Position numbers and translations under genes: made by a program
Assembly: GCF_022984075.1 (NCBI RefSeq)
Contig: NZ_JALAAD010000001.1
Coordinates: forward strand, 2,150,455-2,214,454
Reading direction: 5' to 3'
DNA length: 64,000 nt
DNA from: Synechococcus sp. C9
GTDB taxonomy: Bacteria; Cyanobacteriota; Cyanobacteriia; Gloeomargaritales; Gloeomargaritaceae
Shown: in pieces, positions 8,888 through 18,893 of the stretch
How positions within the stretch are numbered: position 1 is the stretch's first letter
Layout of the letters: the number at the start of each line of letters is the position of its first letter
The notes under the pieces: model-generated
Database searches by the model: none
The model's input: only the letters and a program-made list of their open reading frames with translations
Told to the model about the DNA's origin: nothing

Positions 8888-9430
8888 CTAAACATGGGCA
8901 GGGAGGGATTCCAACGCCCGCCGCACCCAAGTCGCATGACGAGTTTCGGAACGGACAATTTCCTCAAACACCCGGGCGACTTCTTCCTTGCCCTGTTTGC
9001 GAGCCAATTCCACAAACGCCGGATAGGTTTTTTCGCTCTCGATGCTTTCCACTTCCAGAGCGGTTTCCAATGCCCGCCGCAGACCCCGGGGGTCATTCGC
9101 CACCACTTCCATCTGGGCATGAATTTCCGCCACCAGCCGCTTGGCTTCCAGGGTTTGGGGGGTATCGGTCACTTCCAAATCCTGGTACAACTGCCGCACC
9201 AATTCGGCGTGTTCCCCTTCCTCCCGGGCAATCGCATCAAACATGGCACCAATTTCGGGATAGCCGGACTGACGGGCAATTTCCGCAAACGTGGGGTACA
9301 TACATTCGTGTTCGTACAGTTCCACTTCGATAGTGGAAGCCGCATTCAAATCCGTCTCATCGTGGTACACCGCTTCCTGGAAAAACCGGTCAATTCCCAG
9401 AAAGTCCTCTTGATAATGATTCAGACTCAT
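8888..9430 (-). CDS. Rubrerythrin/ferritin-like diiron protein
   Basis: About 180 residues that split into two similar halves. Each half has an acidic helix followed by an E-x-x-H type motif: EVELYEHECMYPTF with REEGEHAELV, and ESIESEKTYPAF with VRSETRHATWV. This is the four-helix diiron bundle of rubrerythrin-like ferritin proteins, which reduce peroxide or handle iron. The C-terminal rubredoxin domain of true rubrerythrin is missing. The ATG at 9430 lies 7 bases behind a GGAG; a TTG two codons upstream overlaps that site and is less likely. A strong terminator follows. The gene stands alone. Confidence 0.8.
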   Translation of the reverse strand: MSLNHYQEDFLGIDRFFQEAVYHDETDLNAASTIEVELYEHECMYPTFAEIARQSGYPEIGAMFDAIAREEGEHAELVRQLYQDLEVTDTPQTLEAKRLVAEIHAQMEVVANDPRGLRRALETALEVESIESEKTYPAFVELARKQGKEEVARVFEEIVRSETRHATWVRRALESLPAHV

Positions 9431-9806
9431 GCCCAACTCCTAAAACATTGTGATGGACTACAGGTTGCGACTAGCATTATTACCCACTCTGGGGGCAAAA
9501 AAGTTTTCATTTTGTTGCGCTCAATGGTGCATTTTTTTTACAAAACCCTTGACATTAGGGGCGCCTCTATTTATGCGCACTACCAGAACGTTCTCTCGCT
9601 GGTATCCTGATCGCAAGGGTGATGGTGCGATTGTTACAGAATATCAAATCCGGGGGCGGTGCCCTGAAAACCCCAGGTTCTCAATTGATGAATCGCATCG
9701 CTCAAAGTTGCTCAAGGTTCTGCTTCACCCGCCGAGATTGGTTTGAATGTTCAATAGACAATCTCTTAACGGTCGAGTATAACCGGATTGTTATGCGGCA
9801 GAGTGG
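9431..9806. other. 376-base gap, no gene recognised
   Basis: Contains the upstream region of the rubrerythrin-like gene and, near 9553-9600, degenerate pieces of the B repeat (GGCGCCTCTATTTATGCGCACTACCAG). A second trace of the GC-rich core with GGTTCTC lies around 9650-9685. Short readings in this stretch have no recognisable features. Probably decayed repeat material plus a promoter. Confidence 0.45.
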
Positions 9807-10179
9807 TTACCAAGCCACTGTTGATAAGTTTTCAACCTCCTGAAAATGAGCATCACGTGTTACTAAGATTAGCTGATGTTGTAGGGCAAGGGCTGCAATC
9901 CAAACATCATTCTCAGGTAATGGACGACCTTTGCGCCTCAACTTATTTTTGACCTCACCGTATCTCTGGGCAGTCTTGACATCACATACAAGTATTGTGC
10001 TATTAGCAAGCAACTCATCCACTCTTGTCAAATTTGCTTGAGTTTTCCCTGACTTTCTGGCTCCGTAACACAACTCACCAATGACAATGCTTGGCTTGAG
10101 CAAGATTGTTTTTAACGATCTCCTCATTTGCAAAAAGCGCAATAACAATGTTGGTATCGAGCAAGAACCTACCACTCAT
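9807..10179 (-). pseudogene. vapC: VapC-type PIN-domain toxin, frameshifted
   Basis: Reading from the ATG at 10179 gives MSGRFLLDTNIVIALFANEE... and runs into a stop after AQAKHCHW. Skipping one base in the GCTTGGCTTGAG stretch near 10090-10100 joins it to SIVIGELCYGARKSG... through ENDVWIAALALQHQLILVTRDAHFQEVE. All four PIN acidic positions (D in LLDTN, E in GEL, D in ENDVW, D in TRDAHF) are present across the two frames, so one single-base insertion is the only damage. Intact VapC proteins cleave tRNA or other RNA. The ATG overlaps the end of the antitoxin gene by 11 bases, the usual vapBC layout. Confidence 0.85.
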
Positions 10180-10396
10180 CAACATCTAACTGCTCACAAT
10201 CCTGCTCGATGGCTTCACGCATCAACTGAAGGTCATCAGCGGGAATGGAGCCAGCAAACTGCAACAATTTTTGCCCTGGTGTACCTCGCACTTCCGTTTT
10301 TGCCAATGCCCGAACAAATTCAAGTACCTGCCATTGTAAATGCTGTGGCATCACTTTCAACTGTTCAATGACTTCATCAATAATATGAGTGTCCAT
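10169..10396 (-). CDS. vapB: VapB-like antitoxin (DUF2281-like)
   Basis: 75 residues starting MDTHIIDEVIEQLKVMPQHLQWQVLEFVRAL and ending EQLDVDEW. The helix with V-(I/V)-EQL-K-MP-x-x-x-Q-x-x-VLEF is typical of short antitoxins found before PIN toxins in cyanobacteria. An ATG 7 codons upstream (10417) is also possible; 10396 is preferred because AGGGTGAT precedes it. It overlaps the toxin reading frame and appears undamaged, unlike the toxin. It could still repress its own promoter. Confidence 0.72.
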   Translation of the reverse strand: MDTHIIDEVIEQLKVMPQHLQWQVLEFVRALAKTEVRGTPGQKLLQFAGSIPADDLQLMREAIEQDCEQLDVDEW

Positions 10397-10558
10397 ATCA
10401 CCCTTTTCTACTATCATACATCACTAATCTATTAACTTGAAATACAGGCAAGGCATTGTCAATGATCCCCTCACCAGAGACTTCAACTGCATAACAGCAA
10501 TTTTGCCATTTTAACTCACCTTTAGAAGTATTTAGAAGTATTTTTCCCGTAGCACAAA

Positions 10559-11539
10559 TTACCCACCCCTAGCCGCCAAATCCGCATCCTGTAAGGTTCG
10601 TCCCGTCGCCGCTAGATAGACATCATCCAGGCTTGGTTGGGACTGCATCACACTAAATACGGGCAAATTGAGGCTCGTTACCTTTTCTTGAATCATTGCC
10701 AAGCTGTTGGGGGTCGGTGCAATCACCAAATTCAAGGAATTGCCCTGGGTGGTATTGATAATCACATTCTGGACAAAATGCAGTTCTTGTAAAACTTTTT
10801 GTACCCGTTCCGCCTCATCTCTGGGGGTAAATTCCCGCACCTTCAGGGTCACCCGTTCCCCACCCAAGGCGGCTTTCAAGGCACCGGGAGTATCGCTGGC
10901 GATCAGTTTCCCCTGGTCTAAAATCGCCACCTGATCCGCCAGGGCATCAATTTCTTCTAAGTAATGGCTAGTGAGAAACACCGTTGTGCCCTGGGCACGA
11001 ATCCGGCGGAGAAATTCCCAAACCACCGTGCGGCTTTCAATATCCAAACCCACTGTCGGCTCATCCAAAACCAACACCTGGGGCTGATGCAATAATCCCA
11101 TCGCCAAATCCAAGCGTTTTTTCATCCCGCCGGAATAGCCCCCCGTGCGACGATCCACCCAATCTTCCAGGTTGAGTAGGCTCACCATTTCGGCAATTCT
11201 CTGTTGGGCAAAATCCCGTGGTAAATGATAAATATCCGCATGGAGTTGCAAAAGTTCCCGCCCGGTTAAGACCTTATCTAGGGCTAACTCCTGCGCCACA
11301 TATCCCAATTTTTGCCGCACCCGCCGGGGCTGTTCCAAAACGGAAATCCCTGCCACAAAAATATCCCCCGTATCAGGTCGGGTCAGGGTACACAAACAGC
11401 GAATCAAGGTGGTTTTACCGGCACCGTTGGGACCTAATAAACCAAAGATTTCCCCCGCTGGAACGGTTAAGGAAATTCCCTTGAGGGCGGTAATTTTGCC
11501 ATAGGTTTTGTGGAGGTTAATAATTTCAATCAGGGTCAT
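10559..11539 (-). CDS. ABC transporter ATPase, DrrA/CcmA-like export type
   Basis: About 326 residues with one ABC ATPase domain: Walker [10 protein letters not shown] (near residue 40), Q-loop, signature YSGGMKKRLDLAMGL, Walker B VLVLDEPTVGLD and H-loop TSHYLEEID. The extra C-terminal 90 residues are typical of DrrA-like export ATPases, in which two copies pair with a separate membrane permease. No permease is adjacent. A longer reading to 11620 adds a non-homologous 27 residues, so the ATG at 11539 (MTLIEIINLHKTYG) is used. Substrate unknown; a related ATPase is encoded at 17234-18142. Confidence 0.87.
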   Translation of the reverse strand: MTLIEIINLHKTYGKITALKGISLTVPAGEIFGLLGPNGAGKTTLIRCLCTLTRPDTGDIFVAGISVLEQPRRVRQKLGYVAQELALDKVLTGRELLQLHADIYHLPRDFAQQRIAEMVSLLNLEDWVDRRTGGYSGGMKKRLDLAMGLLHQPQVLVLDEPTVGLDIESRTVVWEFLRRIRAQGTTVFLTSHYLEEIDALADQVAILDQGKLIASDTPGALKAALGGERVTLKVREFTPRDEAERVQKVLQELHFVQNVIINTTQGNSLNLVIAPTPNSLAMIQEKVTSLNLPVFSVMQSQPSLDDVYLAATGRTLQDADLAARGG

Positions 11540-11817
11540 CGGGTAAATGCTGGGGAATCCTGCCGGTTCTAGTATAGAATAATTGTATCCGAATTGTGAA
11601 CAGTTCTTTGGCAGAACCAAGGACAGTAGTTGCCCGACCTACGACCGATGATTCATTAACGGTATTCCAAGTGTCCAAAAATGGCTTACTGCCGCCGGGT
11701 ATCTCGTTACCCAGATCAGTGTTATAAAATGAGATGTGGTTCGCAATTCCCTCCTCAGGTCAATCATTCTCGGATTGGCGGTGGGGCGATACCATTCCAC
11801 CCTCACATACAAAAATT

Positions 11818-12201
11818 ATGGATATTTTGACCATCCTGCGGGAAGATTACGCCCGGTTTCCTGAGAATCAAACCTATAGTATTTATGCGGAAGATATAAC
11901 TTTTGCTGACCCAATGATGCGGGTGCAAGGGCGCAAGAAATATGAGGATATGATCCATTTTTTGGCAACGTGGTTTCAGAATATTCGTCTGGAATTACAT
12001 GGGATGGAACCGCAGGAACAGGTGATTCACACCCGGTGGACGATGAGTTGGACGGCACCCTTGCCCTGGCGACCCCGGGTGGTGGTGACCGGGCGCAGTG
12101 AATTGACGCTGAATGACCAGGGGCAGATTAAGCAACAAATCGATTACTGGGATTGCTCCCGTTGGGATTTGTTCCGTCAGCATTTGCCATGGGCAACCTA
12201 G
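11818..12201 (+). CDS. DUF2358 family protein
   Basis: 127 residues, MDILTILREDYARFPENQTYSIYAEDITFADPM... with W-rich conserved segments (TRWTMSWTAPLPWRP, IDYWDCSRWDLFRQ). The pattern matches DUF2358, a cyanobacterial and plastid family with an NTF2-like fold and no defined activity. The upstream in-frame ATG at 11734 adds residues that look non-coding. The last 13 bases overlap the next gene, so the two are likely co-transcribed and translationally coupled. Confidence 0.75.
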   Translation: MDILTILREDYARFPENQTYSIYAEDITFADPMMRVQGRKKYEDMIHFLATWFQNIRLELHGMEPQEQVIHTRWTMSWTAPLPWRPRVVVTGRSELTLNDQGQIKQQIDYWDCSRWDLFRQHLPWAT

Positions 12202-12569
12202 TCGTTGAACCGGCATCCTTGGCGTATCGGCGGGGGCGGTTGGCGCTCCGGTGTTTGCCCTTTACCGTGACGTTGCTGACCGTCATGTTAGAGCGCAGTG
12301 TGGCGGTGGGAGAATTGGTGGGGGCTAAGGCGGTGGCGATGGGTTATACCCGGCGGGCGTTGTCCCTGGTGCAGGCGGAACGGGATACGGATTGGTTACT
12401 CACCCTGGGGGTACTGCGCCGGGAGGTGGATGGGCAGGGGTTGACGGACCGGTTTCGGCTCACGCCTTTGGGACGGCAATTGCTGGCGGAATGGCAAACC
12501 ACACCTTGGTCGCCGCCGACTTGGGGGGAACGGTTGCGGCATTTTAGCTGGCGGTGGCTGGGGCGATAG
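12189..12569 (+). CDS. Npun_F0494-like conserved cyanobacterial protein
   Basis: 126 residues. It contains RLALRCLPFTVTLLTVMLERSVAVGELV, then LLTLGVLRREVDGQGLTDRFRLTPLGRQLL. The combination resembles a winged-helix-like fold and a family I remember as Npun_F0494. Function unknown. The start ATG at 12189 overlaps the end of the DUF2358 gene, and no other start fits. The name is from memory of the pattern and should be checked by profile search. Confidence 0.6.
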   Translation: MGNLVVEPASLAYRRGRLALRCLPFTVTLLTVMLERSVAVGELVGAKAVAMGYTRRALSLVQAERDTDWLLTLGVLRREVDGQGLTDRFRLTPLGRQLLAEWQTTPWSPPTWGERLRHFSWRWLGR

Positions 12570-12636
12570 AATTTGCACCTGGGGAACAAAATCAAGGACA
12601 ATAGATAAGCAACTATTTTGTGACTTGCGGAGAATT

Positions 12637-12963
12637 ATGGCTCCCCTGCCCATTCGGGATGAGGTATTTACCACGGAAGTGCTACAAGCCCCAGAACCGG
12701 TGCTGGTGTATGTCTGGGCAGACTGGTGTGGTCCCTGTCGGTTGATGACCCAGATTTTGACCCAGATGGCAGACCAGTGGCAGGGGCGGCTGAAGATGGT
12801 GAAAATGCACGCCGATGAAAATCCCCTGACGGTCAAACAGTACCAGGTGGAGGGGATTCCGACCCTCCTGCTGTTTCGGGAGGGGCAATTGCTCTGGAAC
12901 CATGAGGGGGTGCTGAATCAGGCAAAACTCCAGCAAGCCTTGACGCAACATTTGGCGGGGTAG
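12637..12963 (+). CDS. Thioredoxin-fold protein with WCGPC active site
   Basis: 108 residues with VYVWADWCGPCRLMTQIL near residue 30 and the cis-proline EGIPTLLLF near residue 74. This is a complete thioredoxin fold with the canonical redox pair, so a thiol reductase acting in the cytoplasm is expected. The ATG at 12637 has a GCGGAGAATT ribosome binding site and is preferred over one four codons upstream. The aminotransferase gene begins 5 bases after the stop, suggesting a shared transcript. Confidence 0.85.
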   Translation: MAPLPIRDEVFTTEVLQAPEPVLVYVWADWCGPCRLMTQILTQMADQWQGRLKMVKMHADENPLTVKQYQVEGIPTLLLFREGQLLWNHEGVLNQAKLQQALTQHLAG

Positions 12964-12968
12964 GGTTT

Positions 12969-14144
12969 ATGGTGCGGTTGGCGCAACGGTTGGCTCCCCT
13001 GGCGCAAAATGTGTTTGCCGATATGGATCAGGCAAAGGCGCAGGTGGTGGGGCAGGGAATGGATGTGATCGATCTTTCTTTGGGGTCTTCCGATTTGCCC
13101 ACCCGCCCGGAGATTTTGGCGGTGATCGCCGAATCCTTGCAAGACCAGCGCACCCACGGGTATCTGTTGTTCCACGGCACCCAGGAATTTCGGCGGGCGG
13201 CGGCGACCTGGTATGAACGGCGTTATGGGGTGGCGGTTGACCCGGAAACGGAGGTATTGCCCCTGATTGGTTCCCAGGAGGGGACGGCGCATTTGCCCCT
13301 GGCGGTGCTGAATCCGGGGGATTACGCTATTCTGCTTGACCCGGGGTATCCTTCCCATGCGGGGGGGGTGGCGTTGGCGGGGGGGCAAATGTATCCCCTG
13401 CGTTTGCGGGCGGAACAGGGGTTTTTGCCGGATTTTGGACAAATTCCTGACCGGGTTTTGGAGCGTGCCCGGTTGTTGGTGCTGTCCTATCCCCACAACC
13501 CCACGGCGGCGGTGGCGGATTTGGAGGTGATGCGGGCGGCGGTGGATTTTTGTCGCCGTCATGATTTGGTGCTGTGCCATGATTTCCCCTATGCGGATTT
13601 GGTGTTTGGGGAAACCTTGCCCCCGTCGGTACTGCAAGCGGATCGGGAAAAACAGCTCAGTATTGAGTTTTTCAGTATGTCCAAGTCTTATAATATGGGG
13701 GGCTTTCGGTTGGGCTATGCCATCGGCAATCGGGAGTTAATCTTGGCGCTGCGGCGGGTGAAGGCGGCGGTGGATTTTAACCAGTACGGTGGGATTTTGC
13801 GGGCGGGTGCCCAGGCTCTGTTGGGGGATCAAACGGGGGTGCGGGAGATGGTGGCGACCTTCCGGGAGCGGCGGGATGCCTTTGTGAGGGCTTTACACCG
13901 GATTGGTTGGTCCGTGCCCCTACCCCCGGCGACCATGTATGTTTGGGCACCGCTTCCCTTGGCATGGGCGGGCAATTCCTTGGAATTTTGTCAGCATTTG
14001 GTGCAAAAAACTGGGGTAGCCGCCTGTCCTGGGGTGGGCTTTGGCGCTGGGGGAGAAGGGTATGTGCGGTTTGCCCTGGTGCATCCCCCGGCTCGCTTGC
14101 AGTTGGCGGTTGACCGCATGGCGACGTGGTTGGGGATGGGTTAA
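12969..14144 (+). CDS. PLP-dependent class I/II aminotransferase, LL-DAP aminotransferase-like
   Basis: 391 residues. The PLP lysine is in SMSKSYNMGGFRLGYA (near residue 240), with SYPHNPTAA (the Asn that contacts the PLP ring) and FPYADLVF before it, and the carboxylate-binding Arg in GGEGYVRFALV near the end. Fold-type I aminotransferases of this group include LL-diaminopimelate aminotransferase (lysine and peptidoglycan precursor) and alanine or methionine transaminases. Sequence alone does not fix the substrate; the SxGSQEG opening and the spacing favour the DapL-like group. It follows a thioredoxin gene closely. Confidence 0.8.
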   Translation: MVRLAQRLAPLAQNVFADMDQAKAQVVGQGMDVIDLSLGSSDLPTRPEILAVIAESLQDQRTHGYLLFHGTQEFRRAAATWYERRYGVAVDPETEVLPLIGSQEGTAHLPLAVLNPGDYAILLDPGYPSHAGGVALAGGQMYPLRLRAEQGFLPDFGQIPDRVLERARLLVLSYPHNPTAAVADLEVMRAAVDFCRRHDLVLCHDFPYADLVFGETLPPSVLQADREKQLSIEFFSMSKSYNMGGFRLGYAIGNRELILALRRVKAAVDFNQYGGILRAGAQALLGDQTGVREMVATFRERRDAFVRALHRIGWSVPLPPATMYVWAPLPLAWAGNSLEFCQHLVQKTGVAACPGVGFGAGGEGYVRFALVHPPARLQLAVDRMATWLGMG

Positions 14145-14231
14145 ATACCCCTGGAGTTGCTTCGGTGATTGGAAGATCAGGTTCAGTTGGAAGCCAAACT
14201 TTACCGCAATTCAGGGAGGTTAATCAGGGGT

Positions 14232-14771
14232 TTAAGGCTGAATTGCCAGCAATTCCACATCAAAGTAGAGGGTCGCATTGGGGGGAATCACCCCGCCCGC
14301 TCCCCTGGCCCCGTAGCCCAACTCTGGGGGAATTTCCAACCGCCGTTTGCCCCCGACCTTCATGGTGGCGACCCCCTCATCCCAGCCCTTGATCACCTGC
14401 CCCACCCCGACCCGGAAGCGGAAGGGTTGGTTGCGGTCATAGGAACTGTCAAATTTTTGCCCGTTGGCGAGGGTGCCCACGTAATGTACCACGGCGGTTT
14501 GTCCCCGTTGCGGACTGGCACCTTTCCCCGGTTGCAGTTCCTGGTAGCGCAGTCCCGAAGGGGTGATGATCCAATCGTCCAGGGTGGTGCTGGGCTTTTG
14601 ACTCACCTCCACCGGGGTCGCGGGGATGGCAGGCTGTTCTTCCGGTAGGGATTCCGTCATTGCCAGCGCCGGGGGCGGATTGCCATTGCCCATCACCTGC
14701 GCCCCCAAGAGCACCAACGCACTCAGGAGAAACACCACCAAACTCACCACAATCGCTGGCATATGCTCCAT
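14232..14771 (-). CDS. FKBP-type peptidyl-prolyl isomerase, membrane-anchored or secreted
   Basis: 179 residues. An N-terminal hydrophobic helix (about residues 5-27, IVVSLVVFLLSALVLLG) acts as a signal or anchor, then a Pro-rich linker, then one FKBP domain from about residue 70. Conserved pieces are VHYVGTLANGQKFDSSYDRNQPF, GQVIKGWDEGV and IPPELGYGARG. It accelerates X-Pro isomerisation in proteins outside the cytoplasm, in periplasm or thylakoid lumen. It starts 9 bases after the ahcY stop, so they form an operon. Confidence 0.88.
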   Translation of the reverse strand: MEHMPAIVVSLVVFLLSALVLLGAQVMGNGNPPPALAMTESLPEEQPAIPATPVEVSQKPSTTLDDWIITPSGLRYQELQPGKGASPQRGQTAVVHYVGTLANGQKFDSSYDRNQPFRFRVGVGQVIKGWDEGVATMKVGGKRRLEIPPELGYGARGAGGVIPPNATLYFDVELLAIQP

Positions 14772-14780
14772 AACCCCCCC

Positions 14781-16094
<1,314 letters not shown>

Positions 16095-16174
16095 TTAGCC
16101 ATGCGCTTTTCTAAGGTACACCAAAGCCGGCCCCAGTTGGGTTAGGATCGCTTCAAAGCAGTCCCAAATCGGCC

Positions 16175-17116
16175 ATGATGCAACGGCACAGCCGCATTTA
16201 TATTGCAGGTCACCGGGGGTTGGTCGGCGCCGCCATCCATCGTCAATTGCAACAACAGGGTTTTGAATATACTTTAACCGTGTCCCGTTCAGAATTAGAT
16301 TTGCGGGATAGCCAAAGGGTGGGGGAATGGTTTGAGCGCCATCAACCGGAATATGTTTTTCTCGCCGCCGCCAAAGTGGGGGGCATTGTGGCCAATTCCT
16401 CCTACCCGGTAGAGTTTCTCCAGGATAATTTACAGATACAAATTAATCTCATTCACCACAGCTACCGCACCGGCGTTAAAAAATTATTATTTCTCGGTTC
16501 CTCCTGTATTTATCCCAAATTTGCCCCCCAACCCATCAAGGAAGAATATCTGTTAACCGGTGCCCTCGAACCCACCAACCAATGGTATGCGATTGCCAAA
16601 ATTGCCGGGATCAAACTCTGTCAAGCCTACTGGCAACAATATGGCTGGTGTGCCATTTCCGTCATGCCCACCAATCTCTATGGCCCCGGTGACCATTTTG
16701 ACCTGCAAAACGCCCATGTTTTACCCGCTTTGATCCGCAAATTTCACGAAGCCAAAATCCACCAACACCCCCAGGTCACCATCTGGGGCACTGGCACCCC
16801 CCGCCGGGAATTTTTGTATGTGGAGGATTTGGCGACCGCCTGTATTTTTCTCATGCAAAATTACCATGAACCGGAAATTATTAATGTGGGCACGGGTGAG
16901 GATTTAAGTATTAGCGAATTGGCCAATCTCATCAAAAAAATTGTGGGCTACACCGGCGAACTGTGCTACGACCCCAGCAAACCCGATGGCACCCCCCGCA
17001 AACTCCTAGACGTTTCCCGCATTCACCAACTGGGCTGGCGGGCGCAAACCCCTTTGCCCCTGGGGATTGAAAAAACCTACGCCTGGTACGTCACCCATGC
17101 CCAAGGGAATCCCTAA
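16175..17116 (+). CDS. fcl: GDP-L-fucose synthase
   Basis: 313 residues of the extended short-chain dehydrogenase type: NAD(P) motif GHRGLVGAA near the start, [15 protein letters not shown], the Y-x-x-x-K pair in [12 protein letters not shown], and [20 protein letters not shown]. These are diagnostic of GDP-4-keto-6-deoxymannose epimerase/reductase, which makes GDP-L-fucose for surface polysaccharides. The usual partner GDP-mannose 4,6-dehydratase is not in the window. The last 20 bases overlap the small DUF2256 gene. Confidence 0.93.
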   Translation: MMQRHSRIYIAGHRGLVGAAIHRQLQQQGFEYTLTVSRSELDLRDSQRVGEWFERHQPEYVFLAAAKVGGIVANSSYPVEFLQDNLQIQINLIHHSYRTGVKKLLFLGSSCIYPKFAPQPIKEEYLLTGALEPTNQWYAIAKIAGIKLCQAYWQQYGWCAISVMPTNLYGPGDHFDLQNAHVLPALIRKFHEAKIHQHPQVTIWGTGTPRREFLYVEDLATACIFLMQNYHEPEIINVGTGEDLSISELANLIKKIVGYTGELCYDPSKPDGTPRKLLDVSRIHQLGWRAQTPLPLGIEKTYAWYVTHAQGNP

Positions 17117-17252
17117 AGCCGACCTGCCGGAAAAAATCTGCCCGGTTTGTGGCCGTCCCTTCACCTGGCGCAAAAAATGGGCCGACTGCTGGGACGAGGT
17201 GAAATACTGTTCCGAACGGTGCCGCCGCCGCCGTCAATCCGCCAGTTCCTGA
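17097..17252 (+). CDS. DUF2256 zinc-ribbon-like small protein
   Basis: 51 residues, [22 protein letters not shown] followed by [15 protein letters not shown] and SERCRRRR. The C-x2-C and C-x3-C pairs and the WRKKW stretch are the hallmark of DUF2256, a small family in many proteobacteria and cyanobacteria. Probably binds one zinc. The gene overlaps the end of fcl by 20 bases and the end of the opposite-strand ABC gene by 19 bases. Start at 17097 is the first ATG that gives the family N-terminus. Confidence 0.78.
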   Translation: MPKGIPKADLPEKICPVCGRPFTWRKKWADCWDEVKYCSERCRRRRQSASS

Positions 17253-18142
17253 CCCGTCAACCGCAAAAACACATCCTCCAAATTCGCCTGCCTACGGCTC
17301 AAACGGGTACTTTTCAGCCCCTGCAATGCCTGCCATAACCTGTCATCCTGAGCGGGTAAACTGACCACAAACCCCTGCCCCAAGGGTCGCCACCACACCC
17401 CCGCCGGTTCCGCCAACTGTTGGACCGCCGCCCGCTCCACTCCCTCGATTTCCGCCACCTCCACCCCAATAATCCGCTGGATCAAGTCCGCCGGTGTCCC
17501 CTGGTCCACAATCACCCCTTTTTGCAACAGCAATAACCGGTCCGATAGCCGCTGGGCCTCATCCATGTAATGGGTAGTTAATAAAACACTACACCCCGCC
17601 TGTTTGAGGAGCGAAATACTCCGCCAAAATTCCTGCCGGGCATCCGGGTCAAGCCCCGTGGTCGGTTCGTCTAAAAAGACAATTTTGGGATGATGGACTA
17701 ACGCCCGGGACAAGACCAACCGCCGCTTGAGTCCGCCCGACAATACATCCACCCGCTGATGGGCATAGGCGGTTAATCCCGCCTGTTCTAAAAGTTCCCA
17801 CGCCCGCCGCTGGGCTGGTCGCCCCGTCATCTTGTAATGGTGGGCAAAAAACACCAAATTTTCCAACACCGTAAAATCCGGGTCAAGATTATCTTCCTGG
17901 GTGACGACTCCGAGGATTTGGCGCACCTGCCGGCCGTGCCGGTGGACATGGTAGGAACCGATGTGGACAAACCCCCGACTGGGGATCACCGCCCCGTAGA
18001 GCATCCCCACTGTAGTGGTTTTTCCAGCGCCATTGGGGCCGAGCAGTCCCAAAATCTCCCCCGGCTGGAGACTCAGGCTGACCCCCTGCACCACCGCTCG
18101 TTCCTTATAGTATTTCCATAAATCCTGGGCTACCAATTCCAT
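17234..18142 (-). CDS. ABC transporter ATPase, export type
   Basis: About 302 residues with Walker [10 protein letters not shown], signature [15 protein letters not shown], Walker [13 protein letters not shown] and switch TTHYMDEAQ. The C-terminal extension (about 80 residues) groups it with CcmA/NodI/DrrA-like export ATPases. A longer reading to 18244 exists but the extra N-terminal residues are not homologous; the start at 18142 ([12 protein letters not shown]) fits. The permease is not next to it. It ends convergent with DUF2256. Similar to the ATPase at 10559-11539 but not a close duplicate. Confidence 0.85.
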   Translation of the reverse strand: MELVAQDLWKYYKERAVVQGVSLSLQPGEILGLLGPNGAGKTTTVGMLYGAVIPSRGFVHIGSYHVHRHGRQVRQILGVVTQEDNLDPDFTVLENLVFFAHHYKMTGRPAQRRAWELLEQAGLTAYAHQRVDVLSGGLKRRLVLSRALVHHPKIVFLDEPTTGLDPDARQEFWRSISLLKQAGCSVLLTTHYMDEAQRLSDRLLLLQKGVIVDQGTPADLIQRIIGVEVAEIEGVERAAVQQLAEPAGVWWRPLGQGFVVSLPAQDDRLWQALQGLKSTRLSRRQANLEDVFLRLTGQELAD

Positions 18143-18271
18143 CTGGGCTACCGTGCCGCTGTCTGCTATTAGATTACCACGGACAAGAATTGGCGAACCC
18201 CTGTGGACTGATAAACTGCTCATCAAAACGAATAATAAACACAAAAAAACCTAATAAGAATTAGGAATTAA

Positions 18272-18334
18272 GGGCACTTCTAAAAATAGGTTGCAGGGGC
18301 GTAACCCCCGTATTTGGTTCTGGGTCATTTCTAT
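18272..18334. repeat. Partial dispersed repeat family B
   Basis: AGGGCACTTCTAAAAATAGG followed by a GCAGGGGCGTAACCCCCG core and TTGGTTCTGGG. Only the left half is present; it runs up to the stop of the CPBP protease gene. Confidence 0.65.
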
Positions 18335-18891
18335 TGATTTTGCCATTTCCACAGCCCCGCCGAAATCCAATTGGTCAGTCCATGCGCCACGATGGCTACC
18401 AAAACATTGCCACTGGCCAGCACCGCCAACCCCAAAATCAAACCAATACAGCTGGCCCACACCCCATAGGGCCACTGTTGCCAACTACCCAGGTGCAAAA
18501 TGCCAAAACAGGCACTACTGACCAACAACCCCACCCAGGGGGGAGCCAACGCCGAGAGGATCACACCCCGAAACAGCAATTCCTCACTCAAGCCGGGCAG
18601 TAACCCCAACCACAGCAAATCGGGCCAAACCAAAGGGCTTAACACCAATTCCAAATAATAATTACTGCATTCCCGATAACTCGGCCAGAGCCAATACACC
18701 AACCGGCTCAAGGCACTAATCCCCACCCCCAAAGCCATCCCCCACAGCACATCCGCCCATCGCCACACCAGGGTAAACTGCGCCAGCGGGTCAAAAAATT
18801 GCCACAGCCGGGACACCAGCCATAACCCCACCGCCGTCAAACCCATTGCCACCAAAATTTCCGTGCGGCTTAACTCTGGCGTTCTGGTCAT
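18331..18891 (-). CDS. CPBP-family intramembrane metalloprotease
   Basis: 186 residues with five or six hydrophobic helices. Motif 1, EELLFRG, follows PGLS; motif 2, SSACFGILHLG, supplies the histidine; and the last helix has AHGLTNWIS. These are the CAAX-processing/bacteriocin-processing (CPBP, Abi) motifs, in which Glu and His residues bind zinc inside the membrane. Substrate unknown. A longer reading upstream is low-complexity glycine and is not used. The stop of DUF3326 lies 2 bases before its ATG, so the two form an operon. Confidence 0.82.
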   Translation of the reverse strand: MTRTPELSRTEILVAMGLTAVGLWLVSRLWQFFDPLAQFTLVWRWADVLWGMALGVGISALSRLVYWLWPSYRECSNYYLELVLSPLVWPDLLWLGLLPGLSEELLFRGVILSALAPPWVGLLVSSACFGILHLGSWQQWPYGVWASCIGLILGLAVLASGNVLVAIVAHGLTNWISAGLWKWQNQ

Positions 18892-18893
18892 GG

